50,976 bases of DNA. Source: Candidatus Saccharimonadota bacterium. GTDB lineage: Bacteria > Patescibacteriota > Saccharimonadia > Saccharimonadales > Saccharimonadaceae. Where the stretch lies: assembly GCA_030523715.1 (NCBI GenBank), contig JAUNHY010000007.1, positions 1 to 50,976 of the forward strand, in the 5' to 3' direction. Position numbers and translations under genes: made by a program. Shown here piece by piece: positions 40,774-47,880 of this stretch. Numbering within the stretch: position 1 is the stretch's first letter; each line of letters opens with the position of its first letter. Below the pieces are notes generated by a model. The model made no database searches. It was given only the letters and a program-made list of their open reading frames with translations, and was not told the DNA's origin.

Positions 40774-41328
40774 CTATTCAATATTTTTGCAGTTGTTCCA
40801 CTGCCAGCCGGCGGCGACCACGAAGATAATTCCGAAGAGAATCAGGAACAAATATGGAATGCTTGCGAAATTCTCCGGTAAAAGCGAAATAACGTTGGTA
40901 GCAATAAGGTTGGCACCTTCGATGGCTGTAAATATAATAACTGCTGGCTTCATCATCCAAACGGCAATCATGCCCGCAACGGCACCGGCGGCGATTGCGA
41001 TGGCCGGCAAAACCCAGCTTGTGACTGGTCCAAAATGTTGGATTACGAACCAGCCAACTACGATGCCGGCAGTAAGTGAGACGGCGAGCTTCTCAATAGA
41101 TAAGCCGACGAGCGATAGGATGGCGCCGGCGGCGATTTGTAGTACCATCTGCCAGAATGGATCGGCGATTAGGTTTGGCGCGAAGTTTTTAACAAGGCTG
41201 TAACCAATGACGAACCAGATAATTGACATAGCGATACGCTTGAGGCGATAACCGCCAAAAGCTAAAACAACGCCAATTAAGATTGCAATTAATGGCGCAA
41301 TTGGTACATTTGGGTCTAGATTTTCCAT
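40774..41328 (-). CDS. Multi-spanning membrane protein (DUF4203/TMEM198-like), 184 aa
   Basis: About six hydrophobic segments with Gly-rich helices (LIGVVLAFGGYRLKR, AAGAILSLVGL, GIVVGWFV), in the style of DUF4203 or TM198-like membrane proteins. This family link is tentative. TACAAT on the minus strand (41340-41335) ends exactly 6 bases before ATG and lies inside the 3' end of the upstream transporter gene, so the gene has its own leaderless promoter despite the 4-base gap. Confidence 0.6.
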   Translation of the reverse strand: MENLDPNVPIAPLIAILIGVVLAFGGYRLKRIAMSIIWFVIGYSLVKNFAPNLIADPFWQMVLQIAAGAILSLVGLSIEKLAVSLTAGIVVGWFVIQHFGPVTSWVLPAIAIAAGAVAGMIAVWMMKPAVIIFTAIEGANLIATNVISLLPENFASIPYLFLILFGIIFVVAAGWQWNNCKNIE

Positions 41329-41332
41329 AAGC

Positions 41333-42244
41333 TCATTGTAGCATAATGATGCCGATGACGGCGAGGATTGTGGCTACGAGGTGAGCTAGAACGATATGAC
41401 GTGATAGTTTTTCGCGGCCAAACTTCGGCACAATAATGGAGAGAATAATACCAAGCACAAAGACGATAATCATTTCGAGTGCATTCGATGTGACCGAGAC
41501 GAGTGCCGGAGTGCCAATAATGAGCGCATAGCGACCGGCGAACTCGGCAATCAGAAAGACGCCTTGGGCTGCCGAAAGAGACCAATATAGGCGTTTTTTG
41601 TCATGTTTATGGATGTATTGATAACGTTTGCGCCAATCTGGGTGGGCGAAGTAATAAATTAGGTCCATAATGCCGCGGCCGATGACGAACCAGGAAAATG
41701 TGGTTGTAAATTCGAAGCCTTCGCCAGCATGCGCAGTAATAACACCGGATGTAGCGGCAAGCACGACGTATGCTAGGAATCCACCGGCGGCACTAAGTTC
41801 AAGTTTACGACTGCGTTTGCGGCGGCGCGAGACAACAATAACAATTGGCGCCATGATGATGACGAAAAATGCAAGAATTTGAATTGGGGTTATGGCAACT
41901 TTAAAAATAAGGCTGTCAGCTATAAGATATATCACCGGTGTAAGCTGGAGGAATACGGATGCAGTAGTGGTCTCCTCGTCCTTTAGTGCGCGATAATAAG
42001 GGATAGAAGCCGTAGAGCTAAGTACGCCGGCTGCCAGTAGCCAGGCGATGCGACCGAGTTCCATCTCTTGGTAACCAAAAATGAAGAATAGTGCCGCCGC
42101 TGTAATTAAATAAGAAATGCCGTAGAAAATCTTGATGGATTCTTGTTTTTTACCCTTAAAAACAACGTCGGTAATGTAATTATCGAAAAATCCGCAAATT
42201 GCGTAACCGGCAGCATTAATAATTGCTAAAATTAGCCACAACAT
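41333..42244 (-). CDS. DMT-superfamily (EamA-like) transporter
   Basis: A 303-residue protein with ten membrane segments in two halves, the second repeating the first, as in EamA/DMT transporters. The TxxSVFLQLTPVIYLI and SVTSNALEMIIVF segments fit the conserved helix ends. The substrate could be a metabolite or amino acid and cannot be read. TATAAT on the minus strand lies 8 bases upstream of ATG. It is divergent from the GH97 gene. Confidence 0.8.
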   Translation of the reverse strand: MLWLILAIINAAGYAICGFFDNYITDVVFKGKKQESIKIFYGISYLITAAALFFIFGYQEMELGRIAWLLAAGVLSSTASIPYYRALKDEETTTASVFLQLTPVIYLIADSLIFKVAITPIQILAFFVIIMAPIVIVVSRRRKRSRKLELSAAGGFLAYVVLAATSGVITAHAGEGFEFTTTFSWFVIGRGIMDLIYYFAHPDWRKRYQYIHKHDKKRLYWSLSAAQGVFLIAEFAGRYALIIGTPALVSVTSNALEMIIVFVLGIILSIIVPKFGREKLSRHIVLAHLVATILAVIGIIMLQ

Positions 42245-42281
42245 TAATAAATATTATACATGAGCACTTTGAAAATTGTGT

Positions 42282-42287
42282 TACAAT
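42282..42287 (+). promoter_or_regulatory. Leaderless -10 element of the GH97 transcript
   Basis: TACAAT ends exactly 6 bases before the ATG at 42294, which begins a 7-codon ORF rather than the GH97 gene itself. Confidence 0.65.
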
Positions 42288-42293
42288 ATTCTT

Positions 42294-42317
42294 ATGGTAA
42301 TTGAGGGTAAATTGTGA
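42294..42317 (+). CDS. 7-codon leader ORF coupled to the GH97 gene
   Basis: ATG at 42294 reads MVIEGKL then TGA (42315-42317). The stop overlaps the GTG start of the GH97 gene in a GTGA junction. The leader supplies the GAGGG that may act as ribosome site for GTG. The architecture suggests leaderless initiation on the short ORF with coupled restart, but it could also be a simple 5' leader. Confidence 0.4.
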   Translation: MVIEGKL

Positions 42318-44281
42318 GTTTTTTCGGCGAACTATTTAAAAAGCCAAAAACTGACGCAGTTTTTGATGTGAAATCCCCTAATGGACGGGTGGTTGCAACG
42401 TTCATGCTTGATCATGGACAAATTTCTTATTTTGTTAAGCGCGACGAAAAGATTGTTTTGCGCAAGTCGCGTCTTGGCTTGATGCTTAAAGATGCTTCCC
42501 CGCTGGCGGATGGTTTATCTTTGGTGCGTGCCTACTCGCGTTCTTTTGATGATACTTGGCGTGCGCAGTGGGGTGAACAGCATGTGATTCGCAATAATTA
42601 CAACGAAACTGCAATTTACCTCGAAGAAGTCGAAAAACCAGCTCGCCTTTTGACGTTACGTTTTCGCGTATATGATGAGGGTGTGGCCTTCCGTTACGAA
42701 ATTCCGGCTCAGCCAGAGATGGAACGTCTAATTATTTCCGATGAGTTGACGGAATTTTCGGTTGATTCAAATAGCCGTTCCTGGAGTATTCCAGCCTACC
42801 AGCCGGATCGCTATGAGTATGATTATGTTGAGCATCCGGTGTATAGCTTGACCGAATCTGTTCATACGCCACTTACAATTCAGACGCCTACGAATAATTT
42901 CGTGGCGATCCATGAGGCCGCTCTCTATAACTATGGCGGTATGACTTTAAAAATAAATAATCAGTCGCTAAAAGCTGATATTACGCCGCTTTCGGATGGT
43001 ATGCGTGCTTATGTGGAGCTACCATTCTCGACGCCTTGGCGCATGATTATTATCGGCCAAGATGCGCTAGACCTTACGACGAGTCGCATGATGTTGAACT
43101 TGAACGATCCGCCACGCGAAGATTTCTCTTGGGTTGAGCCGAAGAAGTTCCTCGGTATTTGGTGGGCGATGTATGTTGGCGAATGGACTTGGGCTCCAGG
43201 CGAGCGCCATGGTGCTACTACTGAGCATGCAATGCAATATATCGATTCCTGTAAGAATCTTGGCGTGAATGGCCTTTTGATTGAGGGCTGGAATGACGGT
43301 TGGGAGGGTGACTGGCTCGAAAATGGCGTTTCGAACAAGTTTATGGAGGCGACGCCGGACTTTGACATGCAGATTGTGGCGGATTATGGACACGCTAATG
43401 GCGTTGAATTAATCGGCCATCACGAGACAGTTGGTTTTATTGATAATTATGAGCAGCAACTAGAAGATGCCTATCGTTATTACAAACGTTATGGTGTGCG
43501 CTACATTAAGTCTGGTTACGCTGGCTCCAAGATGACCATCAATGGCCGTCGCGAATATCATCATTCGCAGCTGGGTGTATTACACTATCAACGCGCGCTC
43601 GAGTTAGCCGCTAAGTATCAGATTATGTTGGATGTTCATGAGCCGATTAAGTCTACGGGTATTGAGCGCACTTGGCCGAATTTGATGACCCGCGAAGGCG
43701 CGCGCGGCCAGGAATACGAAGGTGGCGCCCTGAAACCATCACACGCCTGCTTCCTTCCATATACGCGTTTGCTAGCTGGTGGCATGGACTATACTCCGGG
43801 CATTCTCGATGTTACAAACTTCTCGAAGCGTATGGCTACGACAATTATCCGTCAGTTGGCTTATTATGTGACGATTTATTCTTCAATGCAGATGGCGTCC
43901 GATCGTCCACAATTTTACGAACATGAATATCCGGACCTATGGGAGTTTATCCGCGATGTTCCTTTGTCGTGGGAACGCATGGTACCGCTTCTTGGTGAGA
44001 TTGGCGAATATTATGTAGTTGCGCGCCAGGAGTGGGATGGCTCCGACTGGTATATTGGTGGCGTAACTAATGAAGAAGGTCGCAAGGTTGAGCTTTATAT
44101 TGACTTCCTTGAACCACAAACGAATTACGTCGCAAAGATTTATCGTGATTCCGAGGATGCGCATTATCGTGACCATCAGCTTGGTTATGAAATCGAAGAG
44201 AAGGTCCTTCGCCAGGGCGATCGTATAGAGATGTATATGGCGCCAGGTGGCGGCTTCGCCATTAAACTTCACAAGCAATAA
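42314..44281 (+). CDS. GH97 alpha-glucosidase, inverting SusB type, cytoplasmic
   Basis: A 655-residue GH97 enzyme: N-terminal beta-sandwich (GEQHVIRNNYNE block), catalytic barrel and C-terminal beta domain. The barrel has KSGYAG (399-404) in place of the KVDF nucleophile motif of retaining members, followed by HEPIKSTGIERTWPN (Glu443) and REGARGQEYEGG (Glu461, 467, 469). This is the inverting SusB pattern, with catalytic glutamates. It cleaves alpha-glucosidic links in malto-oligosaccharides. There is no signal peptide, unlike SusB. GTG start with GAGGG upstream. The family is best known from Bacteroidetes, so transfer is possible. Confidence 0.9.
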   Translation: MSFFGELFKKPKTDAVFDVKSPNGRVVATFMLDHGQISYFVKRDEKIVLRKSRLGLMLKDASPLADGLSLVRAYSRSFDDTWRAQWGEQHVIRNNYNETAIYLEEVEKPARLLTLRFRVYDEGVAFRYEIPAQPEMERLIISDELTEFSVDSNSRSWSIPAYQPDRYEYDYVEHPVYSLTESVHTPLTIQTPTNNFVAIHEAALYNYGGMTLKINNQSLKADITPLSDGMRAYVELPFSTPWRMIIIGQDALDLTTSRMMLNLNDPPREDFSWVEPKKFLGIWWAMYVGEWTWAPGERHGATTEHAMQYIDSCKNLGVNGLLIEGWNDGWEGDWLENGVSNKFMEATPDFDMQIVADYGHANGVELIGHHETVGFIDNYEQQLEDAYRYYKRYGVRYIKSGYAGSKMTINGRREYHHSQLGVLHYQRALELAAKYQIMLDVHEPIKSTGIERTWPNLMTREGARGQEYEGGALKPSHACFLPYTRLLAGGMDYTPGILDVTNFSKRMATTIIRQLAYYVTIYSSMQMASDRPQFYEHEYPDLWEFIRDVPLSWERMVPLLGEIGEYYVVARQEWDGSDWYIGGVTNEEGRKVELYIDFLEPQTNYVAKIYRDSEDAHYRDHQLGYEIEEKVLRQGDRIEMYMAPGGGFAIKLHKQ

Positions 44282-44283
44282 TC

Positions 44284-44312
44284 AACTAGGCAGATAATCT
44301 GCCTAGTTTTTT
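44284..44312 (+). terminator. Terminator of the GH97 gene
   Basis: Perfect 12-bp stem AACTAGGCAGAT / ATCTGCCTAGTT with a one-base centre, followed by a T-tract. Confidence 0.85.
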
Positions 44313-44328
44313 GTGCTAATTTTTCGAA

Positions 44329-44694
44329 TTATTTTTCGAGTTTGAGAGTGATGATTGTGTCGTAGCCAAAGCGGGCGCGAACTTCATAGCCGGCGGCGAT
44401 AAGTTTTTCTTTTTCGGTGGTAGTTAGAGTTTCGGCGCCGGAATTTTTAATTGAGATGCGGATATAATTATCATCGTCAGATTCAGAGATGGTGATTTTA
44501 TCGCCGGCTTTACAGTTTTTGAGGGCGCGCTTGATTTCGGCGGAAAGAAAACGTTCGAGTCGAACATGATCATCGTCGCAAATTGGTACAGTAAGATTCT
44601 GTATGTCTAGATTTACGGAGATTTTGCGGCGTTCGCAACGCTCGATTAAGTCCTGATAATGCGGGCTAATAATATCGATAAAGTGAGTTGCCAT
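44329..44694 (-). CDS. Degenerate GHKL (histidine-kinase ATPase-like) domain protein, 121 aa
   Basis: Residues 25-115 follow the HATPase_c order: DDDHVRLERFLSAEIKRAL (where kinases have D-xRL-xVL-NLL-NA), GDKITISESDDDNYIRISIKNSG (the strand before the G1 box) and a final LKLEK strand. The N-box asparagine is replaced and glycine boxes are missing, so ATP binding is doubtful. It may be a vestigial or regulatory domain. The start at 44694 is set by TATAAT (44706-44701, minus strand), 6 bases before ATG; the GTG at 44709 overlaps that promoter. Confidence 0.55.
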   Translation of the reverse strand: MATHFIDIISPHYQDLIERCERRKISVNLDIQNLTVPICDDDHVRLERFLSAEIKRALKNCKAGDKITISESDDDNYIRISIKNSGAETLTTTEKEKLIAAGYEVRARFGYDTIITLKLEK

Positions 44695-44700
44695 AAGCTT

Positions 44701-44706
44701 ATTATA
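44701..44706 (-). promoter_or_regulatory. Leaderless -10 element deciding the GHKL-like gene start
   Basis: TATAAT on the minus strand, exactly 6 bases before ATG at 44694, and overlapping the stop codon of the upstream gene. Confidence 0.75.
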
Positions 44707-45247
44707 CACCAGGCGAGTATTGCTTTAGTAACTTCCGGTGGCGGCGATAATTTGGGTCATGCGAGGCTACTTCTGCCCAAAAAGCTTCGGAATGATCCAT
44801 ATGGTTGATGTGAGCGAGCTCGTGTAGAATAACATAATCACGGAGTGGCTCCGGAACTTTCATGAGCCCGATATTCAGCGAGATGGTGCCAGTTGATGAG
44901 CGAGAACCCCAGCGTGTATTGGCGTGGGAAAGGCGTATGCCGGAATAATGATAGCCATACTTGGTAGCCCAAAACTCGAGGCGATAAGGTAGATATTCGC
45001 GCGCTTTCTTCATGAGAAGTTTTTTGGCGGCATCGCGCGCACGTTGGGTGGTTGGGTCTTTGACTGGCAATTTGGCGCGAATTTCGGCGCGCGAAGCATT
45101 TAGCCAGCGCTTAGCTAGAAAAACTGTGGTATGCTTCGGCGCGGAAATAGTTAATTTTCCGGAAGTCGCGACGGAAAATTTGGGGCGTACCGACCAAGCA
45201 TTTTTGCGAATTACTACTTCGCCAAATTCGGGGTCAACAAATGTCAT
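44702..45247 (-). CDS. YgjP-type metallopeptidase (DUF45, SprT-like)
   Basis: A 181-residue protein with HELAH (142-146), a third histidine in HMDHSEAFW (His152) and an upstream NTRWGSRSSTGTISLN block, which define the YgjP/DUF45 metal-dependent hydrolase family. Members are small predicted zinc peptidases of unknown substrate. The ATG overlaps the end of the P-loop kinase gene by 1 base, so the two are co-transcribed. Confidence 0.88.
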   Translation of the reverse strand: MTFVDPEFGEVVIRKNAWSVRPKFSVATSGKLTISAPKHTTVFLAKRWLNASRAEIRAKLPVKDPTTQRARDAAKKLLMKKAREYLPYRLEFWATKYGYHYSGIRLSHANTRWGSRSSTGTISLNIGLMKVPEPLRDYVILHELAHINHMDHSEAFWAEVASHDPNYRRHRKLLKQYSPGV

Positions 45248-45747
45248 TATTTTTTAGCGTTACGACGCTCGGAGAGACCGTTTAGCACATTTTTGCATTG
45301 AGTCTGGAAGGTGTGTTTGCCAGAAATAACCAATGGATCTTCGTCTTCGGAAGGGGCTTCGATTTTCTTGTAAGAATTGGCTAAGGTAATTTTGGCTTCT
45401 TCGATCTTGTGGTATTTATGGCGCATGCGATGCTTGATTTCGTTGAGATCCGTTTGGACCCAAACGAGAACCGGTAAGTAACCGGCTTTGGTTAGCATTT
45501 TGCGGAATTCATTGCGCTGTTTTTCGGTATCTAATCCACCTTCGATAACGAGGGTTTGTTTGCATTTTGAGATTTGTGCGATCAGATTAATAGCAACTTT
45601 GCGGGAAATATTACATTGCTCGCGAAGCTCTGATAGGTTTAGAAACGGGGCGTTAAAGCGGGCGCTAAACTGATCCGCGAAGGTAGTCTTGCCGCTCATT
45701 GGCGCACCGAAAACTAAGATTGCATAAGGTTTCGACTTCCCATTCAT
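45247..45747 (-). CDS. P-loop kinase-like ATPase, 166 aa
   Basis: Walker A GAPMSGKTT (14-22) and a core like small AAA/zeta-toxin or polynucleotide-kinase-type P-loop proteins, with VIEGGLD for Walker B and KHRMRHKYHKIEEA as a lid-like basic segment. The phosphate acceptor is unknown. TAAACT on the minus strand (45759-45754) ends 6 bases before ATG, so the pair kinase-YgjP peptidase is probably transcribed from a leaderless start. Confidence 0.72.
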   Translation of the reverse strand: MNGKSKPYAILVFGAPMSGKTTFADQFSARFNAPFLNLSELREQCNISRKVAINLIAQISKCKQTLVIEGGLDTEKQRNEFRKMLTKAGYLPVLVWVQTDLNEIKHRMRHKYHKIEEAKITLANSYKKIEAPSEDEDPLVISGKHTFQTQCKNVLNGLSERRNAKK

Positions 45748-45756
45748 AAGATTAGT

Positions 45757-46494
45757 TTATGATATAGCTTTGGTTTTTGCAATATTTCGCCTCTTGGCGC
45801 TCTCTTGATGGGTGGAGCTGTTGGCGATGAGTACCTGGGATGGGTAATAAAAGATCCAAACCAAAAAGGCTATGAGTGGTAGTGCTTCGGCGGCTGGAAT
45901 TATCCCATGGAGCATCATGTAACGTAACGCGACGCAAGTATCACACGCGATGAATAGGATGAAGCCATACCAGCCACAGCGGGCTTTAAAATCTTTCTGT
46001 TCGATACGATAGCGGCGTGAGGCCATGACGACATTTGAAATGAGTAATAAGCCGTAGAGTGTGCCTAGTGAATAGATTATTTCGTAGCCGCAAAATGCAC
46101 TATAGATAGTCAATAGAGAGATAATTAATGCAAAGGCACCGATAGTCTTTTTGTTCATTTTAGTAATGCGCAGGAAATGCATGAACTGCGCGAAACAAAA
46201 AACAAAGACGCCGATTGTGTAAAAATCTGTCCAGACAAGAATAGTATCGGCTAATAGTGTAAGAAACAGTGCGATGATGAGTTTATTGTCGTCGTGATAT
46301 TTTTTATATGCATAAATGACGCAAAGAAAAATTCCAGCATATTTGAGAAGTGCGGAACCCCAAAATCCTGGTGTAAGAACATCAAGCATAATAAAGGCGA
46401 TGTAGATAATGAGCCAAGTCGTGAGCCATGACTGATCGATCTTTGGGATGTGTTTGAAATCTCGCCACCAAGTATTTAATTGTTTCTTGAACAT
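45757..46494 (-). CDS. YhhN-like membrane protein (lysoplasmalogenase family)
   Basis: A 245-residue protein with about eight membrane segments. The LLADTILVW helix, FAQFMHFLRI, GFILFIACDTCVALRYM and FYYPSQVLIA segments follow the conserved order of YhhN proteins (GD at one helix, a following H, SD and Y--AQ). Members include lysoplasmalogenases, but most are uncharacterised. The key Asp residues at LLADT and ACDTC are present. Family assignment is by pattern only. Confidence 0.6.
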   Translation of the reverse strand: MFKKQLNTWWRDFKHIPKIDQSWLTTWLIIYIAFIMLDVLTPGFWGSALLKYAGIFLCVIYAYKKYHDDNKLIIALFLTLLADTILVWTDFYTIGVFVFCFAQFMHFLRITKMNKKTIGAFALIISLLTIYSAFCGYEIIYSLGTLYGLLLISNVVMASRRYRIEQKDFKARCGWYGFILFIACDTCVALRYMMLHGIIPAAEALPLIAFLVWIFYYPSQVLIANSSTHQESAKRRNIAKTKAIS

Positions 46495-46536
46495 AGTTAC
46501 TTATTTATTATAGCTTATTAGCTAAAATGAAAGAAA

Positions 46537-46562
46537 AACCCTGGGCTTATGTGCCCAGGGTT
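46537..46562 (-). terminator. Terminator of the 46568-47419 gene
   Basis: Perfect 10-bp stem AACCCTGGGC / GCCCAGGGTT, loop TTATGT, followed by a T-rich tract on the minus strand. Confidence 0.85.
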
Positions 46563-46567
46563 ATTTT

Positions 46568-47419
46568 TCATACACTTTGCCAGGTGATTGCGCCGTCGAG
46601 GCGCTGAATCCAGTGCGGTTGTGGCGCGTCGGTATCGCGCTCGTCGGGGAGTGTAATAATTGTGCGCCATTCCAGGTGCTCGTGCGAAAAGTTGTCGATG
46701 TCGATATATTGAGCGTCGATTTTTGGATCGTCGATAGATAGGAAACGGAGCACAGATGCGACGACGAAATTTAAATATCGGACATCGTTGAGGTCTCGGA
46801 GTTGCGGGTTTTCGGGTAAACCGACTGCGATGCTCTGGTTGAGCGTGATAGAACAAATTTTGCTTCCCTTTACGAAGACAAAGTCGATGCGTGGTTCGCC
46901 GCGATGTTGATTGGCGAAAAAACCGATATGTTCGCCATTCGGCAGCTGGCCAAGATCGGCATAAAAACTCGAGAAAGGAAGGATAATTTTGCTGGCATCG
47001 CATAGCATTGGGGTTGGATTGGTTAGGATTTTATCTAATAATTGTGCCGAGAATGTATAGGTTTGCGCGATGCGTTTCCAAGCCTCAATGGTGCGGAACG
47101 CGATTAGCCGATAAGTTATATATTCGGCTTGCTGCGGCGTCATGAGCCTGCTTCTTGCGAGCGCATTGCCGTATTGCTCGATACTCATGATATGTGGGTC
47201 GTGCTGGATTTCTGCGCAAATCTCCAGATATTCGCGCGGGTTGCGTAGATGTTCGCGTAGCGCGCTGCTCTGCTCAGCAATTTCCAATGCGATTGATTCT
47301 TTCGGGAGATTTGCGTAAGACTCGCAAACTGCCTGATCGACTTCGGCTTTAAGCTTTTGAGCCGGAGTCAGAACTGCTTTCCGTTTTTTGGGTTTGCTGC
47401 GAGATTTGGATACTGGCAT
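46568..47419 (-). CDS. Protein of unknown function, 283 aa, shared-promoter gene
   Basis: A basic N-terminus (SKSRSKPKKRKAV) is followed by a helical half (about 20-130) and a beta-rich half (about 140-280) with ILPFSSFYADLG, FVFVKGSK, then a helix with YLNFVVASVLRFLSIDDP and WRTIITLPDE. The LP..FY.DL...F...F..V...LNF...L plan faintly recalls AcrVA2-like proteins; this is a weak hint only. It stands alone with a full promoter (47484-47512), AAAGGAG and a terminator. Function is unknown. Confidence 0.6.
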   Translation of the reverse strand: MPVSKSRSKPKKRKAVLTPAQKLKAEVDQAVCESYANLPKESIALEIAEQSSALREHLRNPREYLEICAEIQHDPHIMSIEQYGNALARSRLMTPQQAEYITYRLIAFRTIEAWKRIAQTYTFSAQLLDKILTNPTPMLCDASKIILPFSSFYADLGQLPNGEHIGFFANQHRGEPRIDFVFVKGSKICSITLNQSIAVGLPENPQLRDLNDVRYLNFVVASVLRFLSIDDPKIDAQYIDIDNFSHEHLEWRTIITLPDERDTDAPQPHWIQRLDGAITWQSV

Positions 47420-47483
47420 CCAAATTCACTCCTTTTCTGTAGTGTATGGATAGGTACTTTAGAGAAAATGCTCCAATTTATAT

Positions 47484-47512
47484 ATTATAGCACACTTTGT
47501 CTAAAAAGTCAA
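47484..47512 (-). promoter_or_regulatory. Sigma70-type promoter of the 46568-47419 gene
   Basis: Minus strand: TTGACT (47512-47507), 17-bp spacer ending AGTGTGC, TATAAT (47489-47484). Core nearly identical to those at 3749 and 24311. Confidence 0.88.
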
Positions 47513-47533
47513 TTTGCTTTAGGCTTGGACAAA

Positions 47534-47567
47534 AAAATAAATCCTCGAATATTCGGGGATTTATTTT
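47534..47567 (-). terminator. Terminator after tRNA-Tyr
   Basis: A 17-bp nearly perfect stem AAAATAAATCCTCGAAT / ATTCGGGGATTTATTTT (one T-G), abutting the CCA end of the tRNA, with a T-tract on the minus strand. Confidence 0.85.
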
Positions 47568-47652
47568 GGTGCTGGGAGTAGGAGTCGAACCTACGAAGGC
47601 CGAAGCCGGCAGATTTACAGTCTGATGCGTTTGACCACTTCGCTATCCCAGC
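47567..47652 (-). tRNA. tRNA-Tyr (GTA)
   Basis: An 86-base class II tRNA: acceptor GCTGGGA/TCCCAGC, anticodon loop with CTGTAAA (GTA), a long variable arm with GCCGGC...TTCGGCC, T-arm GGTTCGACTCC and encoded CCA. Confidence 0.96.
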
Positions 47653-47662
47653 GACTGCATAT

Positions 47663-47691
47663 ATATTAGCATTTTTCCTTCTCCGATGCAA
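47663..47691 (-). promoter_or_regulatory. Promoter of tRNA-Tyr
   Basis: Minus strand: TTGCAT (47691-47686), 17-bp spacer, TAATAT (47668-47663), 10 bases before the tRNA. Confidence 0.7.
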
Positions 47692-47749
47692 GGAAAAGAT
47701 GGAGCTGCAAAACAGTCGCTCCGCTCTATTTTGGCTCCACTCGGTATAA

Positions 47750-47776
47750 AAAAGACGCAAATACATTTGCGCTTTT
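47750..47776 (-). terminator. Terminator after tRNA-Thr
   Basis: Short stem CGCAAA / TTTGCG on the minus strand followed by a six-T tract. Confidence 0.7.
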
Positions 47777-47788
47777 ATTATTCACTCG

Positions 47789-47864
47789 TGGAGCCGCAAA
47801 TCAGACTTGAACTGATGACCTGCCGCTTACAAGGCGGCTGCTCTACCAACTGAGCTATTGCGGC
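47789..47864 (-). tRNA. tRNA-Thr (TGT)
   Basis: A 76-base cloverleaf: acceptor GCCGCAA/TTGCGGC, anticodon loop CTTGTAA (TGT), D-stem GCTC/GAGC, T-arm GTTCAAGTC and encoded CCA. It starts 16 bases after the stop of the TPR gene, so the two may be co-transcribed. Confidence 0.96.
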
Positions 47865-47880
47865 ATGCAATAGATGTATT

